DNA of 64,000 nucleotides from Pseudocolwellia sp048296855 (GCA_048296855.1 CP182631.1), one strand, 5' to 3'. Shown: positions 24,727 to 35,028, counted from the stretch's first letter. Numbers and translations are program-made. Notes: generated by a model not told the origin, from the sequence alone.

Positions 24727-27171
24727 ATGACAATAGAAAATGAATATGATTCGGCCAGTATAAAAGTACTAAAAGGTCTAGATGCAGTTCGTAAAAGACC
24801 TGGTATGTATATAGGTGATACAGATGATGGATCTGGATTACATCATATGGTATTTGAAGTTTTAGATAACTCAATTGATGAAGCATTAGCAGGTCATTGT
24901 AGTGAAATTGTAGTAAGAATACATTTAGACGGTTCAGTATCTGTAAGAGATGATGGTCGTGGTATTCCTACTGAATTACATCCTGAAGAAGGAGTATCTG
25001 CAGCTGAAGTTATTATGACGGTATTACATGCCGGTGGTAAGTTTGGCGGTGATGATTCAGGTTATAAAGTTTCTGGTGGTTTACATGGTGTTGGTATTTC
25101 GGTTGTAAATGCACTTAGTGATAAATTAAAACTTAACATCCGTCGAGCAGGTAAACTTTATGAGCAAACTTATCATCATGGTGAGCCTGAAGCTCCATTA
25201 GCTGAAATTGGTGTTAGTGATAAAACAGGAACAGAAGTAAGGTTTTGGCCAAGCTCAAAAACATTCTCTGATGTTCTATTTCATTATGACTTACTCGTTA
25301 AGCGTATACGTGAACTTTCATTTCTTAACTCAGGTGTATCAATAAAATTAATTGATGACAGAGAAGAAGGTAAAGAAGATCACTTCCATTTTGAAGGTGG
25401 TATTCAAGCATTTGTTGATTACTTAAATACCAATAAAACACCTGTAAATGAAGAAATATTTTATTTTGATTTAGCTAAAGACGATGGAATTATTGTAGAA
25501 GTTGCTATGCAATGGAACGATGGATTCCAAGAAAACATTCATTGTTTTACTAACAATATTCCACAACGCGATGGTGGTACTCACTTAAGTGGTTTTAGAA
25601 CAGCATTAACCAGAACATTAAATAGCTATATGGTTAAAGAAGGTTTGAATAAAACTAAAAAAGGTGGAAGTACTGAAACTAATGCCTCAGGTGATGATGC
25701 ACGTGAAGGTTTAACTGCTGTAATTTCAGTTAAAGTACCAGACCCTAAATTTTCATCACAAACCAAAGACAAGCTAGTATCATCAGAAGTTAAAACGGCT
25801 GTTGAACAAGCTATGGGCGAAAAATTAGGTGAATACTTATTAGAAAAACCTGCTGTTGCACGTACAATTATTATGAAAATAGTTGATGCAGCAAGAGCTC
25901 GTGAAGCAGCACGTAAAGCACGAGAAATGACTCGACGTAAAGGTGCTTTAGATATTGCTGGTTTACCGGGTAAGTTAGCTGATTGCCAAGAAAAAGATCC
26001 AGCACTATCTGAACTATATATAGTGGAAGGGGACTCTGCTGGCGGATCAGCCAAGCAGGGGCGAAACAGAAAAAACCAAGCAATACTTCCATTGAAAGGT
26101 AAAATATTAAACGTAGAAAAAGCACGTTTTGATAAAATGATATCTTCACAAGAAGTAGGCACATTAATCACAGCACTAGGTTGTGGTATTGGTAGAGATG
26201 AATATGATCCAGATAAATTAAGATACCACAGTATCATTATTATGACGGATGCCGATGTTGATGGATCACACATACGTACTTTATTATTAACATTTTTCTA
26301 TCGTCAAATGCCTGAAATTATGGAACGTGGTTATATCTATATTGCACAACCACCGTTATATAAAGTTAAAAAAGGTAAGCAAGAAAGATACATTAAAGAT
26401 GATGAAGGTCTAACAGAGTACCTAACTACACTTGCTTTAGATAATGCCGAATTACATGTAAACGAATCTGCACCGGCAATAACAGGTGTAGCATTAGAAA
26501 CTTTAGTAAAACAGTACAGAACAACAATGGATACCATTAAACGCGTATCAAGACAAATTCCAGCTGACATTCTAGAGAAAATGATTTATTCAAAACCTAT
26601 TCTTAAAGAAGACTTTAACAATGAAGCTAAAGTTGATGAATGGACTGCTGACTTACTTAAACAGTTAGACGACCAAGATGGTAATGGATCTATTTACTCA
26701 GTAGTTGTTAAAAAAGATCCAGAAAGACAAATATTCTACCCAAGCTTTATTGTGCGTAAACATGGTATTGATACTGAATATAACTGTAGTTACGAGTTTA
26801 TTGAATCTAATGAGTTTAAAGCTATTGTAGATTTAAATACTTCAATTAATGGTTTAATTGAAGAAGGTGGTTATATTAAGCGTGGCGAAAAAGTTAAACC
26901 TGTATCTGAGTTTGAAGAAGCTCTAAATTGGTTAATGGCTGAATCTAAACGTGGTCAATATATTCAACGCTATAAAGGACTAGGTGAGATGAACCCTAGT
27001 CAATTATGGGAAACTACAATGGACCCTGAAACTCGTAGAATGTTACGAGTTACAATCGATGATGCTATTGCTGCCGATCAATTGTTTACCTGTTTAATGG
27101 GTGATCATGTAGAACCGAGAAGAAACTTTATTGAAGAGAACGCGCTTAAAGTTGCTAACTTAGATATATAA
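24727..27171 (+). CDS. gyrB: DNA gyrase subunit B
   Basis: An 814-residue protein (804 in E. coli). The GHKL ATPase domain has VLDNSIDEALAG, DDGRGIPTE and the lid GGLHGVGISVVNALS. The TOPRIM domain has YIVEGDSAGGSAKQGRNR and IIMTDADVDGSHIRTLLLT. The C-terminal part contains the long insertion typical of gammaproteobacteria. With GyrA it introduces negative supercoils. It is the last gene of the dnaA operon and is followed by a strong terminator. Confidence 0.98.
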   Translation: MTIENEYDSASIKVLKGLDAVRKRPGMYIGDTDDGSGLHHMVFEVLDNSIDEALAGHCSEIVVRIHLDGSVSVRDDGRGIPTELHPEEGVSAAEVIMTVLHAGGKFGGDDSGYKVSGGLHGVGISVVNALSDKLKLNIRRAGKLYEQTYHHGEPEAPLAEIGVSDKTGTEVRFWPSSKTFSDVLFHYDLLVKRIRELSFLNSGVSIKLIDDREEGKEDHFHFEGGIQAFVDYLNTNKTPVNEEIFYFDLAKDDGIIVEVAMQWNDGFQENIHCFTNNIPQRDGGTHLSGFRTALTRTLNSYMVKEGLNKTKKGGSTETNASGDDAREGLTAVISVKVPDPKFSSQTKDKLVSSEVKTAVEQAMGEKLGEYLLEKPAVARTIIMKIVDAARAREAARKAREMTRRKGALDIAGLPGKLADCQEKDPALSELYIVEGDSAGGSAKQGRNRKNQAILPLKGKILNVEKARFDKMISSQEVGTLITALGCGIGRDEYDPDKLRYHSIIIMTDADVDGSHIRTLLLTFFYRQMPEIMERGYIYIAQPPLYKVKKGKQERYIKDDEGLTEYLTTLALDNAELHVNESAPAITGVALETLVKQYRTTMDTIKRVSRQIPADILEKMIYSKPILKEDFNNEAKVDEWTADLLKQLDDQDGNGSIYSVVVKKDPERQIFYPSFIVRKHGIDTEYNCSYEFIESNEFKAIVDLNTSINGLIEEGGYIKRGEKVKPVSEFEEALNWLMAESKRGQYIQRYKGLGEMNPSQLWETTMDPETRRMLRVTIDDAIAADQLFTCLMGDHVEPRRNFIEENALKVANLDI

Positions 27172-27199
27172 GTAAAACTTATTTAAATCAATTAGATAT

Positions 27200-27231
27200 A
27201 AGCCATTCCTTTAAAAGAATGGCTTTTTTTT
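27200..27231 (+). terminator. Intrinsic terminator after gyrB
   Basis: A 9-bp stem AAGCCATTC/GAATGGCTT (27200-27208 with 27217-27225) is followed by an unbroken T run, about 30 bases after the gyrB stop. Confidence 0.88.
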
Positions 27232-27408
27232 ATCTAATACTAAAAGGTTTATTTTTAATATTGATGTCCGGGTGTTTATTTCAGCACTAAATAATTAAAG
27301 ATAAAAATAATCAATAAATATGTATCACATGGCTAGGCTAACAAAAGCACAATGCGTATAATTGATATTAAAATATAAACTTATAACCCTATTGAAAACT
27401 GGATATTC

Positions 27409-28332
27409 ATGAGTACGTTTAATATAAAAACATTTCAAGGTTTAATCTTACAGTTACAAGATTATTGGGCAAGACAAGGCTGTGTAATTATTCAGCCGTT
27501 AGATCTAGAAGTAGGAGCGGGAACATTCCATCCTATGACATTTTTACGAGCTATAGGCCCAGAGCCAATGAGTAGTGCGTATGTGCAACCTTGTAGACGT
27601 CCTACAGATGGTCGATATGGTGAAAACCCAAATAGACTTCAACATTACTATCAATTTCAAGTTATGTTGAAACCGTCACCTAAAAACATTCAAGAGCTAT
27701 ATTTAAATTCTTTAAAAGAGTTAGGTATAGATCCATTAGTACATGATATTAGATTCGTAGAAGATAATTGGGAATCTCCAACATTAGGTGCTTGGGGTCT
27801 GGGCTGGGAAATTTGGTTAAACGGTATGGAAGTTACTCAGTTTACTTATTTTCAACAAGTAGGTGGATTAGAGTGTGCGCCTGTAACAGGTGAGATCACT
27901 TATGGTCTAGAGCGTTTAGCTATGTACATACAAAACGTAGATAGTATCTACGACCTGGTATGGACTGATGGCCCTATGGGTAAAGTGCTATATGGAGACA
28001 TTTTTCATCAAAACGAAGTTGAGCAATCAACTTATAACTTTGAACATGCAGATGTAGATGCTTTATTTAAACAATTCGATCAATGTGAGCTAGAAAGTCA
28101 GCGTTTAAATGAAGCTAATTTACCGCTACCAGCTTACGAGCAAGTAATGAAAGCATCACATGCATTTAACCTGTTAGATGCGCGTCATGCGATTTCAGTA
28201 ACGGAAAGGCAGCGTTATATATTACGAGTAAGAGCATTATCTAAAGCATGTGCTGAATCTTATTATGCTAAACGTGAAGAACTCGGTTTTCCACTTTGCA
28301 AAAACCAAACACCTAAAGTGGAACAGGAGTAA
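27409..28332 (+). CDS. glyQ: Glycine--tRNA ligase alpha subunit
   Basis: A 307-residue catalytic subunit of the bacterial alpha2beta2 glycyl-tRNA synthetase (303 in E. coli). The class II core is plain: TFQGLILQLQDYWARQGC, RRPTDGRYGENPNRLQHYYQ and GITYGLERLAMY-type motifs. It activates glycine and charges tRNA-Gly with GlyS. A TATAAT at 27357-27362 could be its -10 element, though I see no good -35. GlyS begins five bases after its stop. Confidence 0.97.
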   Translation: MSTFNIKTFQGLILQLQDYWARQGCVIIQPLDLEVGAGTFHPMTFLRAIGPEPMSSAYVQPCRRPTDGRYGENPNRLQHYYQFQVMLKPSPKNIQELYLNSLKELGIDPLVHDIRFVEDNWESPTLGAWGLGWEIWLNGMEVTQFTYFQQVGGLECAPVTGEITYGLERLAMYIQNVDSIYDLVWTDGPMGKVLYGDIFHQNEVEQSTYNFEHADVDALFKQFDQCELESQRLNEANLPLPAYEQVMKASHAFNLLDARHAISVTERQRYILRVRALSKACAESYYAKREELGFPLCKNQTPKVEQE

Positions 28333-28337
28333 CCGAT

Positions 28338-30404
28338 ATGTCTAAAGAAACGTTATTAATAGAATTAGGTACTGAAGAGTTACCACCAAAGAGTTTAAAA
28401 ACACTCGCGATTACTTTTTTTGATCAAATAAAATCTCAGTTAGATAGTGCAAACTTAACGTATAGCGATATTAAATGGTTCGCTACACCTCGACGTTTAG
28501 CGATTAAAGTTATCGATTTAGATGAAAAGCAACAAGATATAGAAATTGAGAAAAGAGGCCCAGCAGTTAATGTGGCTTTTGATGAGACGGGCAAGGCAAG
28601 TAAGGCGGCTGAAGGTTGGGCTCGTTCAAATGGTATAACTGTTGAACAAGCTGAACGATTAAAAACAGATAAAGGCGAATGGTTACTACATAAAGCTATT
28701 CAGCCAGGTAAATCTGTTGATGAGCTTATTCCTGCTTTTGTTAATCAAGCGATAAGTAAATTACCTATTCCTAAACCAATGCGTTGGGGTAGTAGCCGAA
28801 CTCAGTTTATAAGACCTGTACATACTTTAGTTTTATTATATGGTTCAAAAATTATTGCCGGTGAAAGCTTAGGTATATCATCAAGTAATCTTGCTACAGG
28901 TCATAGATTTCATCATCATGGCTTAGTTACTATCGATCATGCTAATAACTACGAATCACTTATGCATAGTGCTTACGTAATGGTTGATTACGATAAACGC
29001 CAGCAACTTCTTTTAGAGCAAATAAAAGAAGTTGCTGAAGGGATCAATGGTATTCCTCTTTTAGATGACGATTTGGTTGACGAAGTAACGGCCCTAGTTG
29101 AATGGCCTATTGCCTTAGTAGGGAGTTTTGATAAAGAGTTTTTAAATGTTCCTCCAGAGCCTTTAATTTACTCAATGAAAGATCATCAAAAGTATTTTCC
29201 TGTAAATGGTAAAGATGGAAAACTATTAAACCAGTTTATATTTATCACCAATATTGAAAGCAAAGATCCAAACCAAGTAATATTTGGAAACGAGAAAGTT
29301 ATTCGTCCGCGTTTAGCTGATGCAGAGTTCTTCTTTAAAACAGATAAAAAGCAAACACTTGAAAGTAGATTAACTAGTTTAGAGTCTGTATTGTTTCAAA
29401 AACAATTAGGTACGCTTAAAGCTAAATCTGAACGTATCGCATCGTTAAGTGAATTTATAGCCAGTAAGATTGGTGAAAATACGACGGATGCTAATAGAGC
29501 TGGTTTACTAAGCAAAACAGACTTAATGTCTGAAATGGTATTAGAATTCCCACAGGTACAAGGTACTATGGGTAAATACTATGCACAGCATGACGGTGAA
29601 AATGAAGCCGTTGCTCAAGCATTAGAAGATCAATATAAGCCTAGATTTTCAGGGGATACATTACCTGAAGGTAATATCGGTTGTACGGTAGCAATTGCAG
29701 ATAAAATTGATACTTTAGTGGGGATTTTTGGTATTAACCAACAACCTAAAGGTGACAAAGACCCATTTGCACTACGCCGAGCCGCTATAGGTTTGATCCG
29801 TATTATTATTGAAAAACAGCTTAATTTAGATATTACTGATTTGTTGGCTAAAAGTATCGAACTTTATGGTGACAAATTAACAAATGAAAATACCTTAGAA
29901 CAAGTGATTGAATTTGTATTAGGTCGTTATAAAGCGTATTACCAAGAACAAAATATTAGTGTCGATGTAATTCAAGCGGTATTAAATAATTCGCCAACAG
30001 CGCCATTAGATTTTGATAAGCGTATTCACGCGGTAACGCACTTTAAACAATTGCCTGAAGCGGTAACTCTCGCTGCAGCAAATAAACGTGTTGGTAATAT
30101 TTTAGCTAAGTTTGAAGGTGAATTATTTACTAGCGTAAATGCAGACTATGCTTGTGAATCAGCAGAAACAGACTTGTTAGCTATTTTTGAGCAAGTAAGT
30201 GCTAAAGTTAAGCCATTAACTGATGCTAAAGAATACCAAGCTGCATTGTCTGAATTAGCTTTATTAAGAGATCCTGTTGATACCTTCTTCGATAATGTGA
30301 TGGTAATGGCTGATGATGAAAACGTGAAAGTGAATCGTTTAACATTATTAAACGATATTCGTAATAGCTTTTTAGCAATAGCTGATATTTCAGTACTCCA
30401 ATAA
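28338..30404 (+). CDS. glyS: Glycine--tRNA ligase beta subunit
   Basis: A 688-residue protein (689 in E. coli). It opens with LLIELGTEELPPKSLK and carries GPAVNVAFDE, PIPKPMRWG and DKIDTLVGIFGI, all family landmarks, plus a C-terminal anticodon-binding domain (DALR-like). It recognises tRNA-Gly and is required for charging by GlyQ. It forms an operon with glyQ, closed by the terminator at 30432-30456. Confidence 0.97.
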   Translation: MSKETLLIELGTEELPPKSLKTLAITFFDQIKSQLDSANLTYSDIKWFATPRRLAIKVIDLDEKQQDIEIEKRGPAVNVAFDETGKASKAAEGWARSNGITVEQAERLKTDKGEWLLHKAIQPGKSVDELIPAFVNQAISKLPIPKPMRWGSSRTQFIRPVHTLVLLYGSKIIAGESLGISSSNLATGHRFHHHGLVTIDHANNYESLMHSAYVMVDYDKRQQLLLEQIKEVAEGINGIPLLDDDLVDEVTALVEWPIALVGSFDKEFLNVPPEPLIYSMKDHQKYFPVNGKDGKLLNQFIFITNIESKDPNQVIFGNEKVIRPRLADAEFFFKTDKKQTLESRLTSLESVLFQKQLGTLKAKSERIASLSEFIASKIGENTTDANRAGLLSKTDLMSEMVLEFPQVQGTMGKYYAQHDGENEAVAQALEDQYKPRFSGDTLPEGNIGCTVAIADKIDTLVGIFGINQQPKGDKDPFALRRAAIGLIRIIIEKQLNLDITDLLAKSIELYGDKLTNENTLEQVIEFVLGRYKAYYQEQNISVDVIQAVLNNSPTAPLDFDKRIHAVTHFKQLPEAVTLAAANKRVGNILAKFEGELFTSVNADYACESAETDLLAIFEQVSAKVKPLTDAKEYQAALSELALLRDPVDTFFDNVMVMADDENVKVNRLTLLNDIRNSFLAIADISVLQ

Positions 30405-30431
30405 ATTTATGTAATTAAAATCTATAATTTC

Positions 30432-30456
30432 AAAAGGAAGCATTATGCTTCCTTTT
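30432..30456. terminator. Terminator between convergent glyS and tusA
   Basis: A stem AAAGGAAGCA/TGCTTCCTTT with a three-base loop and T runs on both sides serves both convergent transcripts. Confidence 0.8.
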
Positions 30457-30482
30457 TGTTTTAGAAATATTGAGTTGTACGC

Positions 30483-30737
30483 TTATTGTTTTTTTATTAA
30501 ATAACAATAAGGTTTATCATTAATTGTCATACTAACCAGTTCATGATCCATAAATCTGCAAAAACTTGGAATATCTCGAGTAGTGGAAGGGTCGTCAGCG
30601 GTGATCAATAAAGTTTCGCCTACTTGTAGCTGTCTTATTTTTTTTCTAATCATCATTACAGGTTCTGGGCATCGTAAACCAATAGTATCTAATTGATGAT
30701 TAGCTTGTTCAAATAATTGCCTTGACTGTTCAGTCAT
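30483..30737 (-). CDS. tusA: TusA-family sulfur carrier protein
   Basis: An 84-residue protein (81 in E. coli) with the TusA/SirA fold. The catalytic cysteine is Cys23 in GLRCPEPVMMIRKKI, and the C-terminal half has the TADDPSTTRDIPSFC pattern. TusA accepts persulfide sulfur from IscS and passes it to TusBCD-TusE-MnmA for 2-thiolation of wobble uridine, the same tRNA position modified by MnmE/MnmG encoded nearby. It is transcribed alone, convergent with glyS and divergent from slt. Confidence 0.88.
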   Translation of the reverse strand: MTEQSRQLFEQANHQLDTIGLRCPEPVMMIRKKIRQLQVGETLLITADDPSTTRDIPSFCRFMDHELVSMTINDKPYCYLIKKQ

Positions 30738-31072
30738 CTAGCACTCTAAAATACGGTAAAGTTGGCTAATTTTAAACTTAGAATTTTTTTAATCAACTAT
30801 TAATCAACATTATATACCCGGTGCTATTTAAGATACTCTGAAATACGCACCTTGATAGGTAACGGGTATAAAATAGCAAAGATTTACTTTTAAACAGAGA
30901 GGTTATAGGGTTAAAGTTTAAAGAATTACGCAATATTTATTTAAGGTAGTGTAAATAAGTCATTTAGTTACAAAAAACTATTAAAAATAATTATTTAACC
31001 TTGATTTATAAAGCACCGCATGAATAATCTATAGTTAGTTTATCTATTTACTTTTTTAAGGCTTGGGCCAAG
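30738..31072. other. Intergenic region between divergent tusA and slt
   Basis: A gene-free gap of 335 bases, AT-rich. Its one distinctive element is the inverted repeat at 30813-30870. Promoters for the two flanking genes must lie here; TTGATT at 31001-31006 is a possible -35 for slt, but its -10 partner is weak. Confidence 0.5.
30813..30870. repeat. Inverted repeat TATACCCG ... CGGGTATA
   Basis: Eight-base arms TATACCCG (30813-30820) and CGGGTATA (30863-30870) bound a 58-base unit, with a second GGTGC/GCACC pair just inside. It could be a small dispersed repeat or a structured control site; the sequence alone cannot decide. Confidence 0.4.
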
Positions 31073-32971
31073 TTGTTTTTAAAAAATATTTTATTCGTTT
31101 CCATTCTGTTTTCGAGCTTTTTAGTTAATGCTGTTGAAAATACCGCTTTCCGTAAAATATTTTTAGATGCAGAAAGACAAATATGGTTATCAAAGCCAGA
31201 TGAATTTAAAAAACTATATCAGCAATTACATTATTACCCATTACAACCTTATCTAGATCAACAGCGCTTGATGCATAAAATTAACATGGCTGATGGTAAA
31301 GAGATAACAACGTTTTTAGACAAATATGAAGGAACCCCTTTAGATTGGCCATTAAGAAAAAAATGGTTGGAATATTTAATTGATAATAAGCAAGAAAGTT
31401 TATTTTTATATCACTATAAGCCTTCAAGTAGCGCAACACTAAATTGTGCTTATTATCGTTATAGTTTAAAAAAAGGCGTTACTGAGAAAACAATTTTACC
31501 TAAAGTCACCGAGCTTTGGACAGTAGGTAAATCGCAACCTAAAATTTGTGATCCTTTATTTAAACAATGGCAGAAAGCAGGATACAGAACAGAAAGTGTT
31601 ATTTGGCAGCGTATAGGTGAAGCGGCTGATGGTGGTGAACATACACTACTACCATATTTAACCAATTTATTGCCTAGTTCTCAAAGATATTTAGGTAGCT
31701 TGTGGCATAAAGTGAGACGAAACCCTGCTTATATTGTTCGTAGTAATGTCTTTAAGAAATTCAATACACGTGAAGCTGAAATTTTTACTTATGGTGTAAA
31801 GCGACTTATTTGGCGCGAACCAGAAAAAGCTATTAATATCTTCAATAAGTTAAAAACTAAATTAAAACTAACTAGTGAACAACAAAAAGAGATAACGCAA
31901 AGTTTTGCACTATCTTTAGCCAATAAAAATCATCCTAAAGCACAAAAGTGGTTACATAAGGTTGATGAGGCTTTTCTCGATGAAAGTGTAGTGCAGTGGA
32001 GAATTGCTGACGTATTGAGAAAACAAAATTGGGAGCTTATTTTAAGAGAGTTAAACAGTTTTCCTAAAGCTTTACATCACACTAAACAATGGCAGTATTG
32101 GCATAGTAGAAGCTTGATAGAAACTAATAATAAAGAACAAGGATTAACGGCGTTAAAATTATTAGCTAATACACGCCATTATTATGGTTTTTTAGCGGCT
32201 GGCTATTTAAATATTCCTTTTAATTTACAAGATGAACCAATTAAAGCGACTGAGCTTGAAAAAAATACTTTATTACAGAACTCCGCGGCTAAACGTGCTT
32301 TTGAATTATTCCATATTGGTAAATATAGTGATGCGAGAAAAGAATGGAATTATTGGTTATCTCAATTAAATGATCGCGATAAATTAATTGCTTCAACAAT
32401 CTCTTATGATGAAAAATGGTTTGATCGTGCTATTTTTACGTTATCTAAAGTAGGGTACTTAAATGATGTTGATTTAAGGTTTCCGTTGGCCTTTCAAAAA
32501 AATATAACCAAATCTGCCAATAAAAATAATATAGACCCCGCATGGGCTTTTGCCATTGCGCGTAGAGAAAGTTCGTTTATGCCCGACGCTAACTCAGGCG
32601 TTGGAGCAAAAGGTTTAATGCAAATAATGCTAGGAACAGCTAAACAGTTAGAACGTAAAAGAGTGTCTACTAAGTATCTTCTCAATGCAAAAAACAACAT
32701 AAAGCTTGGTACTAAATATTTAAAAATACTCTCCGATCAATATAAAGGAAATAATGTATTAGCCACAGCATCATACAATGCAGGCCCACATAGAGTTAAA
32801 AAATGGGCAAAAGAAGCGAAAGGGATGCCCATAGATATGTGGATTGAAACCATACCTTTTAAAGAAACGCGTGAATATGTAAAAAGTGTTTTGGCATATC
32901 AACAAATTTATCAACATAAAATTGGTAAAAAGGAACCTTTATTTTCTGATCTAATTAAAAATAAAATTTAA
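31073..32971 (+). CDS. slt: Soluble lytic murein transglycosylase (Slt70 family)
   Basis: A 632-residue periplasmic protein. The start is TTG; it opens a signal peptide (MFLKNILFVSILFSSFLVNA), and no later Met would keep it. A long helical U-domain (about 30-440) precedes the C-terminal SLT domain. That domain has ARRESSFMPDANSGVGAKGL with the catalytic Glu, then MQIMLGTA and ATASYNAGPHRVKKW. It cleaves glycan strands to 1,6-anhydromuropeptides during wall turnover. Its length is close to E. coli Slt70. Confidence 0.93.
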   Translation: MFLKNILFVSILFSSFLVNAVENTAFRKIFLDAERQIWLSKPDEFKKLYQQLHYYPLQPYLDQQRLMHKINMADGKEITTFLDKYEGTPLDWPLRKKWLEYLIDNKQESLFLYHYKPSSSATLNCAYYRYSLKKGVTEKTILPKVTELWTVGKSQPKICDPLFKQWQKAGYRTESVIWQRIGEAADGGEHTLLPYLTNLLPSSQRYLGSLWHKVRRNPAYIVRSNVFKKFNTREAEIFTYGVKRLIWREPEKAINIFNKLKTKLKLTSEQQKEITQSFALSLANKNHPKAQKWLHKVDEAFLDESVVQWRIADVLRKQNWELILRELNSFPKALHHTKQWQYWHSRSLIETNNKEQGLTALKLLANTRHYYGFLAAGYLNIPFNLQDEPIKATELEKNTLLQNSAAKRAFELFHIGKYSDARKEWNYWLSQLNDRDKLIASTISYDEKWFDRAIFTLSKVGYLNDVDLRFPLAFQKNITKSANKNNIDPAWAFAIARRESSFMPDANSGVGAKGLMQIMLGTAKQLERKRVSTKYLLNAKNNIKLGTKYLKILSDQYKGNNVLATASYNAGPHRVKKWAKEAKGMPIDMWIETIPFKETREYVKSVLAYQQIYQHKIGKKEPLFSDLIKNKI

Positions 32972-32979
32972 GTTAAAAT

Positions 32980-33003
32980 AGCTATTCTTATCGTTGAATA
33001 GCT
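32980..33003 (+). terminator. Weak hairpin after slt
   Basis: Stem AGCTATTC/GAATAGCT with an eight-base loop, just past the slt stop. It lacks a T run, so it may be an mRNA 3' end stabiliser rather than a true terminator. Confidence 0.35.
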
Positions 33004-33069
33004 GTAAATATAAATCTAGAGTCTTATTCTAGTGTTACAATATAAGAAATGTTCCACGGAATTGATCAA

Positions 33070-34392
33070 ATGAAAATGAATGAATTACTAAAACACTATC
33101 CAGCCCATATAGCTGAACTACAAAAAAGAAGTAAGTGTGCATTGCAAAGAGATAACCTACAGGGATTGGTTATTCATTCAGGACAAGAGATCAAAGTATT
33201 TCTAGATGATTACGGTTATCCTTTTAAAGTAAATCCTCATTTTAAAGCATGGTTACCTCTTATCAACTTACCTAATTCATGGCTAATTGTGAATGGAGAA
33301 GACAAACCAACTCTTATTTATTACCAACCTATAGATTTTTGGCATAAAGTTGAAGTGCTAGAAGATAGTTATTGGAATGAGCACTTTACGATAAAAATAA
33401 TCAAGAATGCTACCGACGTTGATAAGTTACTACCTTACGATAAAAAAGGCTATGCCTATATAGGCGCGCATATTGAAGTCGCAAAAGCCTTGGGTTTTGA
33501 ATCTATTAATCCAGAATCACCATTAAACTATATTCATTATCATCGAGCCTACAAAACAAAATATGAACAAGAATGTATGCGCTGTTCAAATGCTATTGCT
33601 GTAAAAGGGCATAAAGCCGCAAAAGCTTTATTTTTAGAGGGCGCCTCTGAGTTTGATATTCAACAAACTTACTTAAAAGTTACAGAGCACACATGTAATG
33701 AAACACCTTATGGGAATATTGTCGCACTTAATAAAAACGCGTCTATTTTACACTATACCGCATTAGAAAAAACCGTACCTCAAGCGCATCGCTCTTTTTT
33801 GATTGATGCTGGCGCTAGCTTTAATGGTTATGCATCTGATATTACTCGCACCTATTCTTTTAAACGCGATAAATTTGCTGAACTGATAGCACGTATGAAT
33901 ACTTTAATGCTGAATGCTGTAGACGGTCTTAAGCCGGGCGTGAGTTATGTTGATTTACATATTCAAGCTTACAAAGATATCGGTAATGTATTAGCTGAGT
34001 TTGGCTTTATTAAGGTAACGGCAGAACAAGCCTTTGAAGCGGGTATTATTTCTACTTTTTTCCCTCATGGGTTAGGCCATCATTTAGGTTTACAAACTCA
34101 TGACGTGGGTGGTTTTATGGCTGATGAACGAGGTACTCATGTCGCCTCGCCTGATGAACATCCATTTTTAAGAACATCACGAGTGATTGAAGTTAATCAA
34201 GTGTTTACTATTGAGCCGGGACTTTATTTTATTGATTCGTTATTAAGTGATTTAAAAGCGTCTAAACATTCATCAATGGTTAACTGGAGTGCAGTTGAAG
34301 AAATGAAAGTGTATGGCGGTATTCGAATTGAAGATAATATTATTGTGCACCAACTTCATAACGAAAACATGACTAGGGACTTAGAACTGTAG
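33070..34392 (+). CDS. pepQ: Xaa-Pro dipeptidase PepQ
   Basis: A 440-residue M24 metallopeptidase (443 in E. coli). I start at MKMNELLKHYP because E. coli PepQ aligns there; an ATG seven codons earlier is also in frame. The pita-bread fold shows its metal ligands: DAGASFNGYASDITRTY, HGLGHHLGL, TIEPGLYF and GIRIEDN. It splits X-Pro dipeptides in the cytosol; members also hydrolyse organophosphates. The pepQ-yigZ-trkH order matches E. coli. Confidence 0.94.
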   Translation: MKMNELLKHYPAHIAELQKRSKCALQRDNLQGLVIHSGQEIKVFLDDYGYPFKVNPHFKAWLPLINLPNSWLIVNGEDKPTLIYYQPIDFWHKVEVLEDSYWNEHFTIKIIKNATDVDKLLPYDKKGYAYIGAHIEVAKALGFESINPESPLNYIHYHRAYKTKYEQECMRCSNAIAVKGHKAAKALFLEGASEFDIQQTYLKVTEHTCNETPYGNIVALNKNASILHYTALEKTVPQAHRSFLIDAGASFNGYASDITRTYSFKRDKFAELIARMNTLMLNAVDGLKPGVSYVDLHIQAYKDIGNVLAEFGFIKVTAEQAFEAGIISTFFPHGLGHHLGLQTHDVGGFMADERGTHVASPDEHPFLRTSRVIEVNQVFTIEPGLYFIDSLLSDLKASKHSSMVNWSAVEEMKVYGGIRIEDNIIVHQLHNENMTRDLEL

Positions 34393-34395
34393 CTT

Positions 34396-35028
34396 GTGTC
34401 CAAATCCTATTTAGTTGCTAATAATAATGTTATTGAAGAAATTATAGTTAACCGTAGTCGGTTTATTTGTTATTTAACACCATGTTCATCGATTGACACG
34501 GTAAAAATTTTTTTGAAAGAGCTTCAGCAACAGCATCCGCAAGCATCTCATCATTGTTATGCCTATTTGTCTGGAAGGGCTGATAGTAGTCAATATTATG
34601 GTTTTTCAGATGATGGAGAACCTTCTGGCACCGCAGGAAGACCTATGTTATCAGTGTTGCAAGGACATGGTGTAGGTGAAGTTTGCGCGGTTGTTGTGCG
34701 TTATTTTGGTGGAACTAAATTAGGAACCGGTGGTTTGCAAAGGGCTTACGGTGCCAGCGTTCGCCAAGCGTTAACCTTGTTAACGAGTAAAACTAAAATA
34801 CCTATGGTTTCTAGAACGCTAGCGTGTCAATATACCCAAATAAACGACGTACTACATGTTATTGAAAAATCAGAGGGTATTGTTGTTGAGCAAGAGTATT
34901 TAGAGCATATTAAGTTATTAGTGAAATTACCTGAAGACAATCTTGAAATAACTGAACAACAAATACAAATTATTTCATCAGGTGCTATTACTTTATGTGA
35001 AGTGGATAAAGCTGAAGAGAATAAATAA
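34396..35028 (+). CDS. yigZ: YigZ/IMPACT-family protein
   Basis: A 210-residue protein with the N-terminal UPF0029 domain (RSRFICYL, ASHHCYAYL, DDGEPSGTAGRPML, VVVRYFGGTKLGTGGLQRAYG) and a C-terminal DUF1949 ferredoxin-like domain. The start is GTG, three bases after the pepQ stop, so the two are coupled. In eukaryotes IMPACT affects Gcn2 signalling; the bacterial role is not established. Confidence 0.9.
   Translation: MSKSYLVANNNVIEEIIVNRSRFICYLTPCSSIDTVKIFLKELQQQHPQASHHCYAYLSGRADSSQYYGFSDDGEPSGTAGRPMLSVLQGHGVGEVCAVVVRYFGGTKLGTGGLQRAYGASVRQALTLLTSKTKIPMVSRTLACQYTQINDVLHVIEKSEGIVVEQEYLEHIKLLVKLPEDNLEITEQQIQIISSGAITLCEVDKAEENK

Noticed and set aside
25626..26273. A 215-codon open frame on the minus strand inside gyrB
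   Set aside because: It lies opposite conserved gyrB sequence, has no recognisable domain and is best explained as an antisense shadow.
33049..33064. TGTTCCACGGAATTG at the pepQ start as a third parS site
   Set aside because: The right half does not complete the CACGTG palindrome.
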